Source of the DNA: Spirometra erinaceieuropaei
Taxonomy: Eukaryota; Platyhelminthes; Cestoda; Diphyllobothriidea; Diphyllobothriidae
DNA length: 64,000 nucleotides
Direction: 5' to 3'
Assembly (NCBI GenBank): GCA_902702965.1
Contig: CACRXP010000180.1
Location: 44,042-108,041, forward strand
Below, in pieces: positions 23,989 to 37,400 of this stretch (the stretch's first letter is position 1; each line of letters opens with the position of its first letter). Under the pieces are notes generated by a model that was given only the letters and a program-made list of their open reading frames with translations, made no database searches and had not been told where the DNA came from. A program made the translations under genes and the position numbers.

Positions 23989-24588
23989 TTGTATCCTCTT
24001 ACCTGGGCGCTCGTACACAATGAGTCAAGATTTCCAATACTATCTCCAACCCCACATGTGTGCGGAGTGGAGTCATTCGGGGGTAGTTTACTCGGTCCGC
24101 TATTATTTTGCTTTTATGTTAACGATGTACCCGACGTATTTCTGAATGGTAAGCCCTTCATCTATGCCGACGGTCTGAAATTTGCTTATCGATATAAGCC
24201 AGCAGAACTTGACACCGTGCATGAACTCCTAAGGAGCGGCCTACAGGCCTTTGCCCAGTGATGCCGAACATGGCGCCATTCTCTTTCTTGGCATAAATGC
24301 GCACTCATGGTGGTTGGCGACGACAGCCAACCTCAACTAAGTATTGAAGGTCACGCCATAAATGTGCCTGGGGTTATTAAGGATCTGGGTGTTTCATACT
24401 CCAGGAGCCTCAATCTTTCGGAGCACTGTGCCTCGATAGTCTCCAAAGCACGTAGAACGACCGGTTTTATCCTCCGAGACTTTAAAACCAGCGATATTAG
24501 AATGCGCCTTTGTGAAATGCACGTTAGGCCTGGCCTGGAATACTGTTCGTTTTTATTTAGCCTCATTCGTGCTGCTGAGCGGGATTAA
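23989..24588 (+). pseudogene. LINE RT palm/thumb remnant
   Basis: Two adjacent frames, 23989-24261 and 24307-24588, carry LLGPLLFCFYVNDVPDVFLN, FIYADGLKFAYRY and then DLGVSYSRSLNLSEHC, RRTTGFILRDFKT. The second catalytic aspartate is Gly. A stop separates the two frames. Confidence 0.78.
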
Positions 24589-25379
24589 ATAGTATCCGTT
24601 CAGCATTTTTTTCTAAGAGAGTTTTAACCCTGGGTCGCCGGAATTTATCGTACCCAGAACGTTGTCGAATTACAGGCATTGATCCATTATAGATTCGTAG
24701 ATTAAAAAAGGGAGTATTTTTCCTATTTAAGCTTTTATATAATCGAACCTTTAACCCACTCACCATTTTAAGACATCATGTTCACCACCGACGTAACAGT
24801 CACCGTGAGGTCCTTTTTTCTTTCTTCCTCTGACACATATCGTCAAATATCGTCCGTTCTTTTCTGTAGATGCAGATGCTGTTTAGAATAAATTACCCAG
24901 GAATGTGAGAACTCTGCAAAATCATCCTTTATTTAAGAGAACTATTACCTCATTTTGCGTTCAGAAAAACACCCAAAAGTTCTGGGTGTTAAATAAACTG
25001 ATCAACTTTACGGTACCGATGGCATTTCTGGTGTCTGATATCTCTGGCCAGTCTCACCAGGGACCATTTCTTTAGCCAACAGCGATGGCTGTTCTTTGGC
25101 GCTTATGTTTGGACCAGCCCCAACTTCATAAAAGAAATTGGCGGCTGATAATATCCGATACAGTGCAACCCCTCCCTTCTTGACTGTCGTCATCTTTGTG
25201 GTCAGCGGTTTTTTTCTCTTGGACCCTCCAAACAATAAAAACCACCACCAACTTTATTTTATTCTTTTTTGACATTATTTTATTTCAATTCTGGCCGAAG
25301 TTTCGCCTGACTCTCCCCTGAAAATGCCTATAAACTGGCATTAAATACAATTATTATTATTAACTGCTGTTCGTTGGCG

Positions 25380-26880
25380 GCTAATTAATTCGTCCGTGGT
25401 GGGACCGGCAGTAGTATCAGAAACCGGGAAATCCATCACTTTGGTAGATCAAAGCGGCCACTTGTTCTCAAGTAAGTCATCCTAGTTCCTTTAATTTCTA
25501 TCCTAGGCTTGGCTTTTCACCGCGTTATTCTTATAGCTGCCAGCTCTCCACCACTTGCGATTATCTGTCTTAATTCCCAGGTTAACTAGCTACAAGCCTA
25601 TCCCTCTTCTAACTCTTTTTATACTCCAGTGTCTGAGAGCTACATCCCTACATCTTTTGGTCACCTGCTCAGCCTTTTCCTGCGGACTCTTCATATGCCA
25701 ATAGTTCTGAACCCATCGATATCTATTCCCCAGATAGCAATGATTTATAGCCCAATTATTCACCTCCATTCTTGCTTAAAATGATGTTGACGATGACCAT
25801 GCTGCTTCAAGCACTTCAGTATTGTATTACTAATGCCAGGTCTGTTATAATTGGGATGGCCCAGATCAGGGTCACTACTCACGAGATGACTCGAGACACT
25901 GTATGCATAACCGAATCCAGGACCCATCGTCTACTTCCTGACTCTGTCCTTTCCATAGATGACTGTGATTTCTAACGTCTAGGCTGAATATACAGGCTTG
26001 GAGGCGGTTGCCTTCTTTATCCAGGATCCTCCTTAAAGCACGTCCCCTATGGTCTGAATGCCCCTTAATTCTCTGGAAGCTTTGCCTTGCATTTCTTATT
26101 CTCTCGTCACAAAAACGCAATTATTGGCTGTATCTACAGTCCTCCAAACTCTTCAGCCAGTAACGATGCACAGCTGTTTGAGATCCTTAGAATATTTTCG
26201 GAATCTTCCTTCAATATTAGAGCAATCGTTTGAGATCTAAACTTCTAAGGTAGGTCGGTCTTTGAATATTCCCCCATCTTGATTTTGGCCTTTCCGTGAT
26301 ATAATCGACTTTATTAACTGGTCCCAGCTTGTGAGCTCTCCAGCAAGAGAAAACTACATTTTAGATCTGATCTTTATCAATGATCTTGCCCCACTTTTCT
26401 CCGCTTTCCAAAAGAATCTTTTTTATAGTGACCAAGTGTTAATTCACTGTTGCCTAGAACTTGCCTTTTTAAAAAGACCAGCACAGTTCAGATATACCTA
26501 AATTACGATTACGGGGACAGCGAGTTAATAAACAACATCCTTGGCTCATTGGATGGACGGGGCATTCTCTCCTGTGGTGCAGATTTCTTTGTGACGTGAT
26601 GCTCAATGTCCCCAAAGACATCTTAGAATTTGCGTCTCGTAGATATCTGAAGTCTACCCCTTCGGATTCCTTTGCATCTGAATTCCTTATAACAGAGTTA
26701 AAAAGTTGAAAATGAATTTGCGTAACTCTCTTTGGGGATGAGGACGATTTACGAAGTCTTCGCATGGATTAATTTTTTTTTACTGTCAACTAACAATCCG
26801 GAGGCGTCCGCCAGGGCCGACCTTGACTTTGAGCTCCCTTTTGACGCTCTCACATCTCCCTTTGTTGGCATTTAACTACG
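25380..26880 (+). mobile_element. CR1/Jockey-like LINE, endonuclease region
   Basis: Plus strand. Endonuclease (APE-type) remnants in order: CITNARSVIIGMAQIRVTTH, RDTVCITESRTHRLLPDSV, LGGGCLLYPGSSL, AIIGCIYSPPNSSASNDAQL and FNIRAIV. The expected DFN motif is damaged, then SPARENYILDLIFINDLAP. Frameshifts and stops throughout. Same strand and family type as the preceding LINE; start is approximate. Confidence 0.72.
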
Positions 26881-27349
26881 TGCAACAGCGCAGTATGCAA
26901 CAGTAGCGAGGGCGGTGTATTCGAGGCCACTCGTAAGACGAGAACGGTAAAAGTAGGAGTTTTACGGGTGAACGCATGCAGAAGGATAAGTTATGGTCAA
27001 AGTAATGTCAAAAATAATGGGTAACAGGGAAAAAATAAGCTTATAAACCGTCATGAAGCACGCGCTAAATGAAAAATGGGAGAAAGTTTAGGCTAATAGG
27101 GGGGCTGAAACCTCCGAAGCGGTAGGGTTTGGCTGATGAAGAAACGGGAACTTGTCAGGGGCCAAATGGCCAATGAAGGCGCCCGGAAGACTTTAATTTT
27201 ATAGCGCACGGGATGGAGGGGGCCAACAAAAAGGGGCACTTGTAGTTTCCGAGACAAGTCTTTTTTCGACACAAATGGAGAGAAATTAATCATTTATGGT
27301 AGGAGAGGTGGGTTTCATTCCCAAACTAAATAAAGTAGGAATAGGATAA

Positions 27350-28150
27350 GACCCACGACGGAAAAAATTTTTCCCCGAAAGTAAATCCCAGCTTAAATAA
27401 ATTTAAAAAATATCGAAATACAACAGAAGCGCTTAAGTTCCTCCATGACAACTTCGACAAAAATTAACGAATGGGGTGGGCAGGGATTTAAAATGAAAAA
27501 GTCACTTATTATCCCCAAAAGTGAATCTTAAATCAGTTAAAATAGAATTAGGTAAAACAATGCAGTACGTGAAGTTTAATAATTCATTCTTAAAAAGTGC
27601 ATCGAAAATTAAATAAAATTAGATATTTTGCATATCCCGACCGGAAGCGCTAATAAATATCCAAAAAGACCAGCAGGAATGAAAGAATTGTATAAGATGG
27701 ACATTTCGGACGGAAGCGTTAATGTTTTTTCTCGAAAAATAAACGATTAAAGTCGGTAAATTAATACGAGGTGCGAATGTGGGATGGACACCCTGATTTA
27801 GTCTCCAAAATTTTAGCTGAATTAAAAAAGCGAGGTAGGTTTTGGGACGGAAACATTAGTTATTATCCGTCGAGGCGCATCAGAAATTGAACAAAATAGG
27901 ATTATGCAAGGATATGGACGAAAGCGTGAATTTTTATTGAAGAATTTTTGGCCATAATCAAATTAATCAGCATTAAGGACGACTCATCACAGCAAAGTTA
28001 CTTTTCGCCCTCCCCCTTCAAGAAAGTAAATGAGAAATAAAATGAGTTAGGATTGACTTGTGGGCGGCATAGCTACCTCTCTTAACTGGAATAAGAAATA
28101 AAGTGCATTGCAATTCTTTAACGGACGAAAGCATAATGAGTCAAATTAAC
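27350..28150 (+). repeat. Degenerate tandem repeat, period about 70 bp
   Basis: A block like GACGGAAGCGTTAAT followed by T-rich then AAATTAAA-rich sequence recurs near 27356, 27503, 27640, 27707, 27853, 27911 and 28122. Spacings are roughly one, two or three times 70 bp. Units are heavily diverged. Purine-rich on this strand. Confidence 0.5.
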
Positions 28151-31100
28151 TAGAGTCAACTCGAGAAATATGTAGCAGTGTTTCTGAGGAAACGCCGTGC
28201 ATCCAAAAAGTGACAATCTTGGAGAGGACTTTAATTCATTGCAGTGGAGTAGGAGTGTAAAAGGCATTGAGCGGTTGATGCTACCCATCAACCGAAGCGT
28301 CCCACAAAAGACGGCTGGGGAACGAATGCCACAGTGTATGCAAACGAAGGCAGAGAAGTAACCCAATGAGAGCAAGGGAGATCCATTAAAACATGGTTGC
28401 TTAAATGCCATGAGCTAAATAGTGACAAGACATCAAACAGTTGGGTGAATGGAACGGTGCTTCGACCGACCATGTACTCTACGGAGCACTCGCGGAAGCT
28501 GAGAAGACATGAGTACGAGCAAGTTGCATCACTCCTTAGCACAGTAGAACTCTCGTCATTTATATTAAGAAGAGTAGGCAAGGCGGCTCCTGTTACAGGT
28601 AATGTCTTTAAGTCATCGTCTAAATTTGCAATGTCATTCAATTCTGTAATCACCAAGTAGCTACCCTTGTTTTGAGAAGCTCCTGAGACGATACTTTTCG
28701 CATATTTTGCGTCCTATGCTTAGTTTCTTTGCTCTTAAACCAGTAGCCACACTGGTCATCAATTTTCTGCTGCATAAGAATAATTTAGCCCTGAGGCTCG
28801 TTTTCGATATTTTTTACTTTTATTAGATTACATGCGCATCCAACGCTGGGTCCAGCCTTGTATCCCAAAACCTTTTCGTGGTAATTACGCTTTCGGTAGA
28901 TTTTGCTGGTCTTTGGTTTAGAGGATAAAGAGAGCGAACGCAAATCCTAGATATAAAGGTCATCGTGGCAGGCTTTTCCTCTAACAAGATGCCACTGCTA
29001 GTCTTACTATCACCGTTGGATTGCTGAGGGCCCAAAAAGTTGGGATAAGGGCTCAGGTATACTTCGCTTTCGAGATTATAACAAATAATTGAAGCATGGT
29101 GAGTACTTAAAACTCGAGAATCAAAAATGACGCTTAAAAATCGGACATTTTTACGAAATTTATTCAAAAACAGCCCAGTCGCTTTCAGGTCTCCGAGAGC
29201 TTTGATTACTTGGAATCGTCGAAAACTGGGAACGTTTGCCTGCCTAGAGTGTACTTGGACGCTAGTTGTTTAAGCGGTCAGTTCAACCATGCTACAACAA
29301 AAAAATGGTGCTTGACCACACTATTCTGATGAAGTTCAACGGGTGAAAAATATGTCAGAAATGCAGAAAGTAATTATGTACGCTAATATAAGTAAACGTA
29401 GTTGTGAAAAGGTGGAAAACTCAAAATACCCCTACTGAGACAGCCGAATAGCATCGCTAGGATCACTCAGGACTGCAAATATACCGACCGGGTGACGTGA
29501 CCAAAGATTAATTAGACTTAAGGATAGCAGGGAGCCTCGTGGATCAGGCAGTTGGGGGTTGGCTATACTCAAGTCATGCTCTGGCTGTCGTAGCTCCAAG
29601 CCTCCCAGGCGGACGAGTTTTTCATATTTTCCTCAAATGATTTTTTCCCTTTTTTAGCCGTTTATACTCGCATACAGGATGTCAGTCAACGTTAGCGTCG
29701 ATGAAAATCTTTGGCGATCGAATAGTCTCTTTTTTTGTACAAAACGGGTTTGGTAGACTGATGTCAGTTAGTTTGCGACCTAAAGAACGATGCTTTCCAT
29801 GAGGAGGTAGCGTAGGTACGGATGAATGTTTTAATTCCTAGCTAACAGCATCACTCTCCGGACATTTAAATGAAAGCACTCTTAAAGCCATTTCTTCTAA
29901 ACGTGTGATAACAAATATGAGCATTTAGGCTGAGAGGGAAAATATCCTATAGTATAAGAGATTGTAGGTTCATGTACATTTCCTATTTTTCATTTTAAAC
30001 TTTCCCGAATGACAGAATTGCTAGTAGTGAATCAATATCCCGTTTCCTGAAAGGGTAGAAATGAATGCAACAGTTAAATAAATCGGCAAAGGAGTCAAAA
30101 AACTAAACACACTTTTGTGAAAGCGTTCCCTAAACATATCGCCAGCACAGTACGCAGATGCTTTTGAAGACTCATCGAAAAACGAACTACCAGAAAACAG
30201 CCAACATTTATAGCATGGAACGAATTTCGAAAGGTTGTGTAGATCATATAGAAAGTCGAATCCTCCTGTCTGCTTAGGTTTACTCAACTATAGGGCACGA
30301 TGACAAGTCCCAGTTCCAAACATTGTTTTACTGAACGAACCACTAGGAAGACGTTCGGTCCGAATTGGTCTGTCGCCAGACAATCTTTTTGCATTTTGTT
30401 GGTCCTTTGCGCAGTTGTAGTTATGTTCCCATTCCTTCGTAGTTTACACTAAATTAAGGGATATTTTACGTATCTGTTCACGGTTTTAAGTGTCTGGTGT
30501 GCCCGGACAGCGTTTAACAAGAAATTCAGCACTGTCCACAGGCCCGAGGACTGCCTTAACGGCAAGTGTAATATGCACTTCACCTGTCATCCACGTCGTT
30601 CGGCAAAGGTGCTGTTGACATAGGTACGACTCCGTTGTGACGACAAGTGAACTTTAGTGGTTTGTTCCCATGAGTATTTCCCAGTCCTTTGGTGCACATC
30701 TACGTAACCCATTTTAACTTGCTATCTTCCACCGTTTATGTGTGCCAGTTATCCGCGAAAAAAGCGAAGTACGTACGTCAGAAATCCCCATTTGGAATTC
30801 TTTCTATGCACAAGATAATTGTCTAGTACCTGATTTTGCGACTATTTTTGCTGTTGTCCGTGCCCCTCCCCCCAAGCGTTGTGGATTATGCGCCTGTAAC
30901 GCCATCTGACGTCCTCTGTGAGTATTTTAGGACTTCATTGAGGTCCAAATGGCACGGTTTGCGTTTCTGGTAAACTTGACGCGTATATGGCAGTTAATGT
31001 GTACTTACCTGCTTATTGCTTAAAAAAAAACCATTAAGGATTGGGTCAGGTTTCAAAACTTTATCTGTCCCTTGTCCCGAGCCCCTACAGCTAGGACGTC

Positions 31101-31415
31101 AGTATCAATTCCGGTCGGGTTTTATGGCCGATAGAAGTAACTGCATCTGTAGCTTTTTGTCCTTTCCCCCCACAGATAACCTGCCCGCGGGGCCATCAAC
31201 CGCCCTTTCCTACTATATCACGTTTGAATGGCTTGTGGGGACTCATTCTTGTCTCCACACTTCTAATTCGCATCAGTTCCAACTTTGAAGATAATTCACT
31301 CTTTACCACCCACTGGCACGCCGATCAGCCCTTAGGTGAGTTAACACGCAAAATGCCTTCATTCTCACGCTCCATACTGGCTTTAACCTGCCACTGCCAT
31401 CCTCTCCGACCTTAG
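28150..31415. other. Intergenic, upstream of CSRNP
   Basis: Several open frames of 85-125 codons (28288-28656 minus, 28397-28660 plus, 28823-29167 minus) have no recognisable domain. A 5' untranslated exon and promoter of CSRNP may lie here but cannot be placed. Confidence 0.4.
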
Positions 31416-34400
31416 GACTACTTTTTTGAGAAGGCCTTGGATGCCGAAGCAAACATGTGTGACTCTCCGTTAAGTAAGAAACTGGAGGCCGTCGAAGACT
31501 TGTCGTGCACCGTCCCTTCTGAGTCTTTCAAACCGGACAAGGTTTTACTACCTGATACTCCGGCTTCTCTTTCAGAGATTTCAACACATACATCTGAAAC
31601 TCGTGTAGGGGAAGTCCCAGTTACATCAATCCTCCGTCGACACTCCCTTCCATCCAACCTTCCACGACCTAGTTTTTCCAAAAAAGTCACGTTCAGTTGT
31701 GTGGACCTGTATCATTTTGACCGCCTCCAGGGCTTTACGTGTGTGCCTAGTCAAGGAGGGTCCACCCTTGGAATGGCTACAAAACACTTTGTTAAAGAAA
31801 ACTTTACTGTCACTGAACACCAAAGACACCGACGTCAGCAGCGGAACGCTGCTCTTCTTCGGTTTTGTCTGGATGGCAAGCTCTTGCTTTCACTTCAACA
31901 CTTCCGAATGTTGGAACGGAAAGTGGAATCAGCGAAGCCTATTCAGCCCAAAGAAATGACTCAAACTGTTGTTGAAGCTCTGCTTCCATCCGAATCATTG
32001 CATAATGACGAAACCAAGGAAAATGGCAACTCAACTGTCGCTGAAGGTACTTGTTCCGGTATGCAGGATAGCTCTCAACATCAGTCGAGTGTGACCTGTG
32101 AGGTTAAGCAGGATGTTTCATTGGACGAGATTGATCACTCACTCAAACGTCGGTTACACGACTCTCCACTGCAGCGTACATCTTCTGACATTTCTTCAAA
32201 GGATGACGAAAATGAAGATCTCAATTTTCTTGAGAGTATTGAGGACTATTACTTTCTCCAACCTTTACCTGTCAAGAAACGACGGGTATTACTAAGGAGA
32301 GCAGGTAACTTATCTTCTACCAACCTTGCTGATACCTCCACTTATGCTTCTGAGTACCAAGGGAATTATTTACATCCCACTTAGATTAGAACTGCCTCTT
32401 CTGGTTTTGTCGCCGTTAAAATTTTTCATACCCTTTTCACCGTATTTAAAATGGCATGTTTGTACAGCAATAAGTTACCGTACGTATATTGAAGCGATCG
32501 TCTCTGTGTGGTCAAACAATCATCCATTTAATGGTAACATTTGCATTGGTACCTCATGCAACGTGTAGCATTGATTATGCACGTCCTTTCATCTTAAAGA
32601 TATGTGCTCATCAGAGTACCAGCACCATATATCGCCTACGTCGTCTGCGACAGCATGAATGCTATTATTTGAGTCTACGAAGGTCATGGTCCTTTTAGTT
32701 TCGGGGTGTTTAAAGTGAACGCCTTGGCGGCGTCTTTGTAACTTCATCTTCGGTGTCCTGTCTGGCAAAGCTACGCCGAGGATGCCACAGAATTGGGCAT
32801 CTGTAGTCCTTTGTTTGCAATAATTAAGCCCAACAACCTCTGTCGGGAACGATTGTCGCAGATCAGAACTGGTTATTCCTTTGTGAACACAGATATCATT
32901 GCGCCCGCATGAAGGTATCGTAGACACGTTTCGGTTAACGGGTTTTAAGTTCTTACTGCTCGTGTGGTGGGGGAAAACATGCTTACCTAGGGCACGTCTC
33001 GGAGTCGTTGGACCGACCCGTCGAGTCCTTTGCGGGACTCTCCGAAGACTGCGACGAAATTTATGTAGTCGAAATCTCTGATTCTCCGATTTATTCAACG
33101 GCGTACCCGCATTGCCCCTTGTCCAGCCAGTGGCATGATCGAAAGGCGACAGGAAGGTAAGCTATAGTGGACTTTGCGTCATACATTGACGGTTTACCAC
33201 AAAGCCCTCTAGTGGTCTTCGTGCATAAGACCTTGTGTTTCACAGAACTTAAAGTAAAACGGCGTTCAGTAGCGTCCACATTTCATTATAGTGATTTTAC
33301 TGCTGTGCAGATCAGTAAAAAAACTGGGTGATCCACCGCTCGGACAACTCTGGCTTGAAGACGTTCTAGTCGTAAGCCTTGCAGGAATACGCAAGTTATT
33401 GGGTTGTCAGGCCAAACGCCGCCATCAAACCACCTTAATAACCCCGACTTTTATGCACCTTCCGTTACATCCGTCTCATTCAAGCCGCGAAGAGACGCTG
33501 AGCACTGTCACCTTTGTTGTCAATCATCACGATTGAGGGCTTTGATGTCTCTCAATATGGCACATTTTGGCTTAAGTCAGGAAGTTCTACTTTTCAGGCA
33601 GATACAGTAACAATGGTAGATGGGCGCTCACCGATTGTGTTACGGAACTCATTCGTCCCGTTGTGCCTTGGCTGTCTAGAGCTCTGCCAGAAGCCTCACA
33701 GTGGTGCGTAATGTAGGCAGAATAGCATTATCGACAAAGAAACAGACTAGAATGGCCGTCTCTGGCTTATTAGCTGTCATCAGTCAGCCATGTTCAGCCC
33801 TTAAGGTGTGTAACACCAGGGTGTGGATTCCGCGACCTGTGGGTTAGCAGTCCAACGCCCGATCACAACCGACAGGACAACGGGATCGCGGGATCGGGTC
33901 CCAGGGGTTGCACACCTCAGGGATGAGTATGGCTGGCCGACGACGGCTAATAAGCCGGAGGTGGCCATTCTAGTCTCTGTTTTCTTTGTCGGTAGTGCCA
34001 TTCTGCCTAAAAACAGTAACATTTCTTCATCATCATACCGAAGGCCTCTTGACTTATCTCATAGCCAGAAGACAGTCGTTGGAAGATCGGCCTTTATTAT
34101 TCTATAATCGTATCCTAGTGGGCTACTCTGTTGGTTTCCAGGTTTTAGATCTTCCAGCTCACCACGTCAATTGGTTGAAAGTCAACTTTGGCGGTGGTAG
34201 TGGTGGTGACGGTGGTGATTTAGGCAGCGACGTCTCAGGGACTTGACATCATTGGCAGTTCTACATCGCGTCCGTCCGCGTCTCTTGTAATTCGTTGTTT
34301 TTACTTACCCTTTTTGTGAAATTCTTAACGTTGGTGGATTTGTGGGTACCTCTTTGGACTAGTGGCCCCGTCCAGTGTCTCGTTGAAGTACAATCTGATT

Positions 34401-37400
34401 CTACCAGATTAGAGTGTGCTAACTTTTTGTCTGTCTGTGTTTATCAGAGCAGTGGTACTGATATGCGATATGATATGGGCTTTTATCTAATACCTGTGTT
34501 GCTAGTACGGTAAATCATTGCACAGTTCTATACTACTGGCTGCCTGTTGGCGGTTTGTGAATATTAAGCGGTTATTCCGCAGTAGCTGATGGATTTCAGC
34601 TCAAATATTTATATCAAAATTTTAGGCGTGCCTGAAAAGGCCCGTTTCGAAAGATTTACTCCAAGTTCGCGCATTAATTTCCTCGGAAATTAAACAAGGC
34701 AAGATATGCGTTCTGTTATTTAGGTACGCCACTCCACCGGAGCCATCTGACGACTGATTTACTGGGAAGAGATTCTATGCGGCCTCTAGATCCTCACCTC
34801 ATGCCGACATGTCCGTTAAACGTCAAAGCGAGGGTTTATAAAGCTTTCTCCCAGTGTTGTGCGAATCGGAAACCTAGGCTAAGGCAACAGCTACGAATTT
34901 GATCACGTACCCCAAACGGTGCAGTCTCATTTAGAAGTCACTCGTGGTGTTTTTCCCAAAACTTCTGTTTATCAATAGTTCCCTTCTTATGTAGCTTAGC
35001 ACACATGAAATGCGCCCTAAGAACGCATATAGAGTGTCTCCTTTGTAAGGTCCTTTTATCAGTGCATAATTGGGGCAGTTTTTAGGTTTCAACGATCCCG
35101 GACACTTCCTCTAATGCCTATAAAGCTGTGCGCGCGACCTCAACGAAACCTCTTGTCGACTGTGCCGACTTAAATCTGATGTATTATTTACCATGGACAC
35201 CAGTTTTGGCAAGTGTGTGCAGGCATTAAATCAGTTGTAAACCAGCCAGATTATTGAGTGCTAATTGTTTCCCTTTTGTCTTCGGAGCGGCACATGCATA
35301 CACCTAATAGGGTATTTTGGATTTTGTTATCAGGTCTTGAAAAGATCGACGGGACAGAGAAGTCTGAGTGTCAGGCCATTCGCATCAGCCGGACGCAGTG
35401 TGGCTGCACTTGCCCCAATGGTGTCTGCGACCCGCAATCTTGTCAATGTTCAAAAAATGGAATAACCTGTCAAGTAGATCGGCTCAATTTCCCATGCACA
35501 TGTGTCAGCCCTCACCACTGTCGGAATCCCGCTGGTAGAATTGAATTTAACCCGGTGCGAGTGAAAACCCATTATCTACACACTCGTATGCGCCTTGAAA
35601 TGGAGAGACAACGGGAAGAGAAAAGACAACGGAATACAGAGCTCTGCGCTAGTACTCACGTACGCTCAGGAGTGTTGCCGGAAAATCTACTCTCGGGCAC
35701 ATCTTGCAATGACGACAAGAACGTTTTGGAAGGGGCTCTAAAAGGCGCTGATATGGTGAGAATGTGATTTTTGTGCATACTTTAGTTTCTACCTCAGATC
35801 ATTGGTTTACTAGAATGTTTCACATTACGAATCCGTCACATATGAACTCTGGTCCCCGTGTTGTTGGATGTCAAGTTGTACACCACTTTACCCGATTGCA
35901 TTTGACAAGAGCTTGATCTGACGAGCTCATGGAGAGAAATTGCCGAGGCGCTCGCATATCCGAACCTAGCCAGTTATTTCTGACCCAACAGAGACCCTCC
36001 TCTATCCCGAATCAATATTCGTACACAAAGGAGGTCGTTCAGCGCCAGAATGACGCATCGGCTATAGCATTATCCTTATTAGAGCTAGCCCCGAGTTGAG
36101 GAACTTAGCGGTGCACCTGTTACGAATTGAAACACCCATCGCCCCACGAAATGGTGTTAACCTACGTCAGATGCACGACGCAGAACAAAGGCCCGCCCAT
36201 ACACGATATTCACGTGGAAGCAGTGACAGTTTTGTGTCAGTTCCTTCTGCATTTCTTGCCTTCTCTTCCCGTAGAGTCGATGTCAATGTATCTGAGTTTA
36301 CGCCACTATACCCAAGCAGACCGCTTCTCTTTCCTCAGAAGTGTGTTATTTTTGTTGCCGTTTTTCAATCCTACCTGTGTGCTTATGGGGATCGGTATTT
36401 TTGCGTAGACGGGCATTCAGCTCCATCAACCTATGTATCGAAACCATGACCATCCCCTGTCGTGGTACCAGTGCTGGGGGGAAATGTGGGGCAAATGCAG
36501 CGCGATCCTACCCAGCCACTATCAAGACTGATGGTCCACTTCGCCTGTGACCGACTGACTGTCAATGTAAATTATTGATATTAGGGTGCGAAATAATCAT
36601 CCATTAATATTACTGACTCCCTTTTGTGTGATGGAACCACCCACCAAACGGCGTTTGTCGCCTGCATGATCTGCAAATTATGTAGAGCAATGAACATTGA
36701 TGACCCTTGGGTGTACTATGCATTGGGTCGCCTTTTCGACATTTATCCGTCTTCGACTCGCCCTTATCTCTTGTGATGCATCGCCACTTTTCTGAGCACG
36801 ACTGTTTAACGTTTAGGTTTCGTCGAATTCCCGACCATTCGCGTCTTCGGAGTCATTGGAGCCTGCGAGCTCCCTCTCACTGTCAAACGGGGCTGGTCAG
36901 TCAAGCGTGTCGTACAACCAAGCTCCCTTTTTTGGAAGCCCGGAGGAATCAGAAGCTTTTCTCGCCGAACTTAATACCACTCCACAAGGCAGTTGTCGAG
37001 ATTGTCAAAATGATCCCTACGTCCACGTGCTAATCCAGGAGTTGAGCCAACGCGAGCCCTGTTCACAAACGGTTCAGGACTCAGCCAGTGCAGAGCCGGT
37101 CNNNNNNNNNNNNNNNNNNNNNNNNNNNNNNNNNNNNNNNNNNNNNNNNNNNNNNNNNNNNNNNNNNNNNNNNNNNNNNNNNNNNNNNNNNNNNNNNNNN
37201 NNNNNNNNNNNNNNNNNNNNNNNNNNNNNNNNNNNNNNNNNNNNNNNNNNNNNNNNNNNNNATCAAAATTTGAGGCGTGCCTGAAAAGGCCCGTTTCGAA
37301 AGATTTACTCCAAGTTCGCGCATTAATTTCCTCGGAAATTAAACAAGGCATGATGTGCGTCCCCCCCCCCCCACTCCACCGAAGCCATCTGACGACTGAT

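Larger units (their letters stand above)
22080..25362 (+). mobile_element. Degraded CR1/Jockey-like LINE, interrupted
   Basis: Plus strand. Endonuclease remnant VDFNLPEVRW near 22.22 kb. RT N-terminal part from 22752 (SHSPGHNDVPVSILKADANV, then NLPAVSKILETLIKDKMMC) to about 23355. RT resumes at about 23775 (YLLNAAQRRFLKARSSDTCQ, DFTKAF) with GSLLGPLLFCFYVNDV and YADG in place of YADD, then VIKDLGVSYSRSLNLSEHC and HVRPGLEYCS. The 3' end is marked by a short TTA repeat at 25351-25362, as in flatworm CR1 elements. Multiple stops; dead element. Confidence 0.8.

Noticed and set aside
31016..31288. Upstream coding exon of CSRNP
   Set aside because: No similarity to CSRNP N-termini and no donor in matching phase; at best untranslated sequence.
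36971..37351. Open frames spanning the N run
   Set aside because: They exist only because N was read as open; not evidence of coding.
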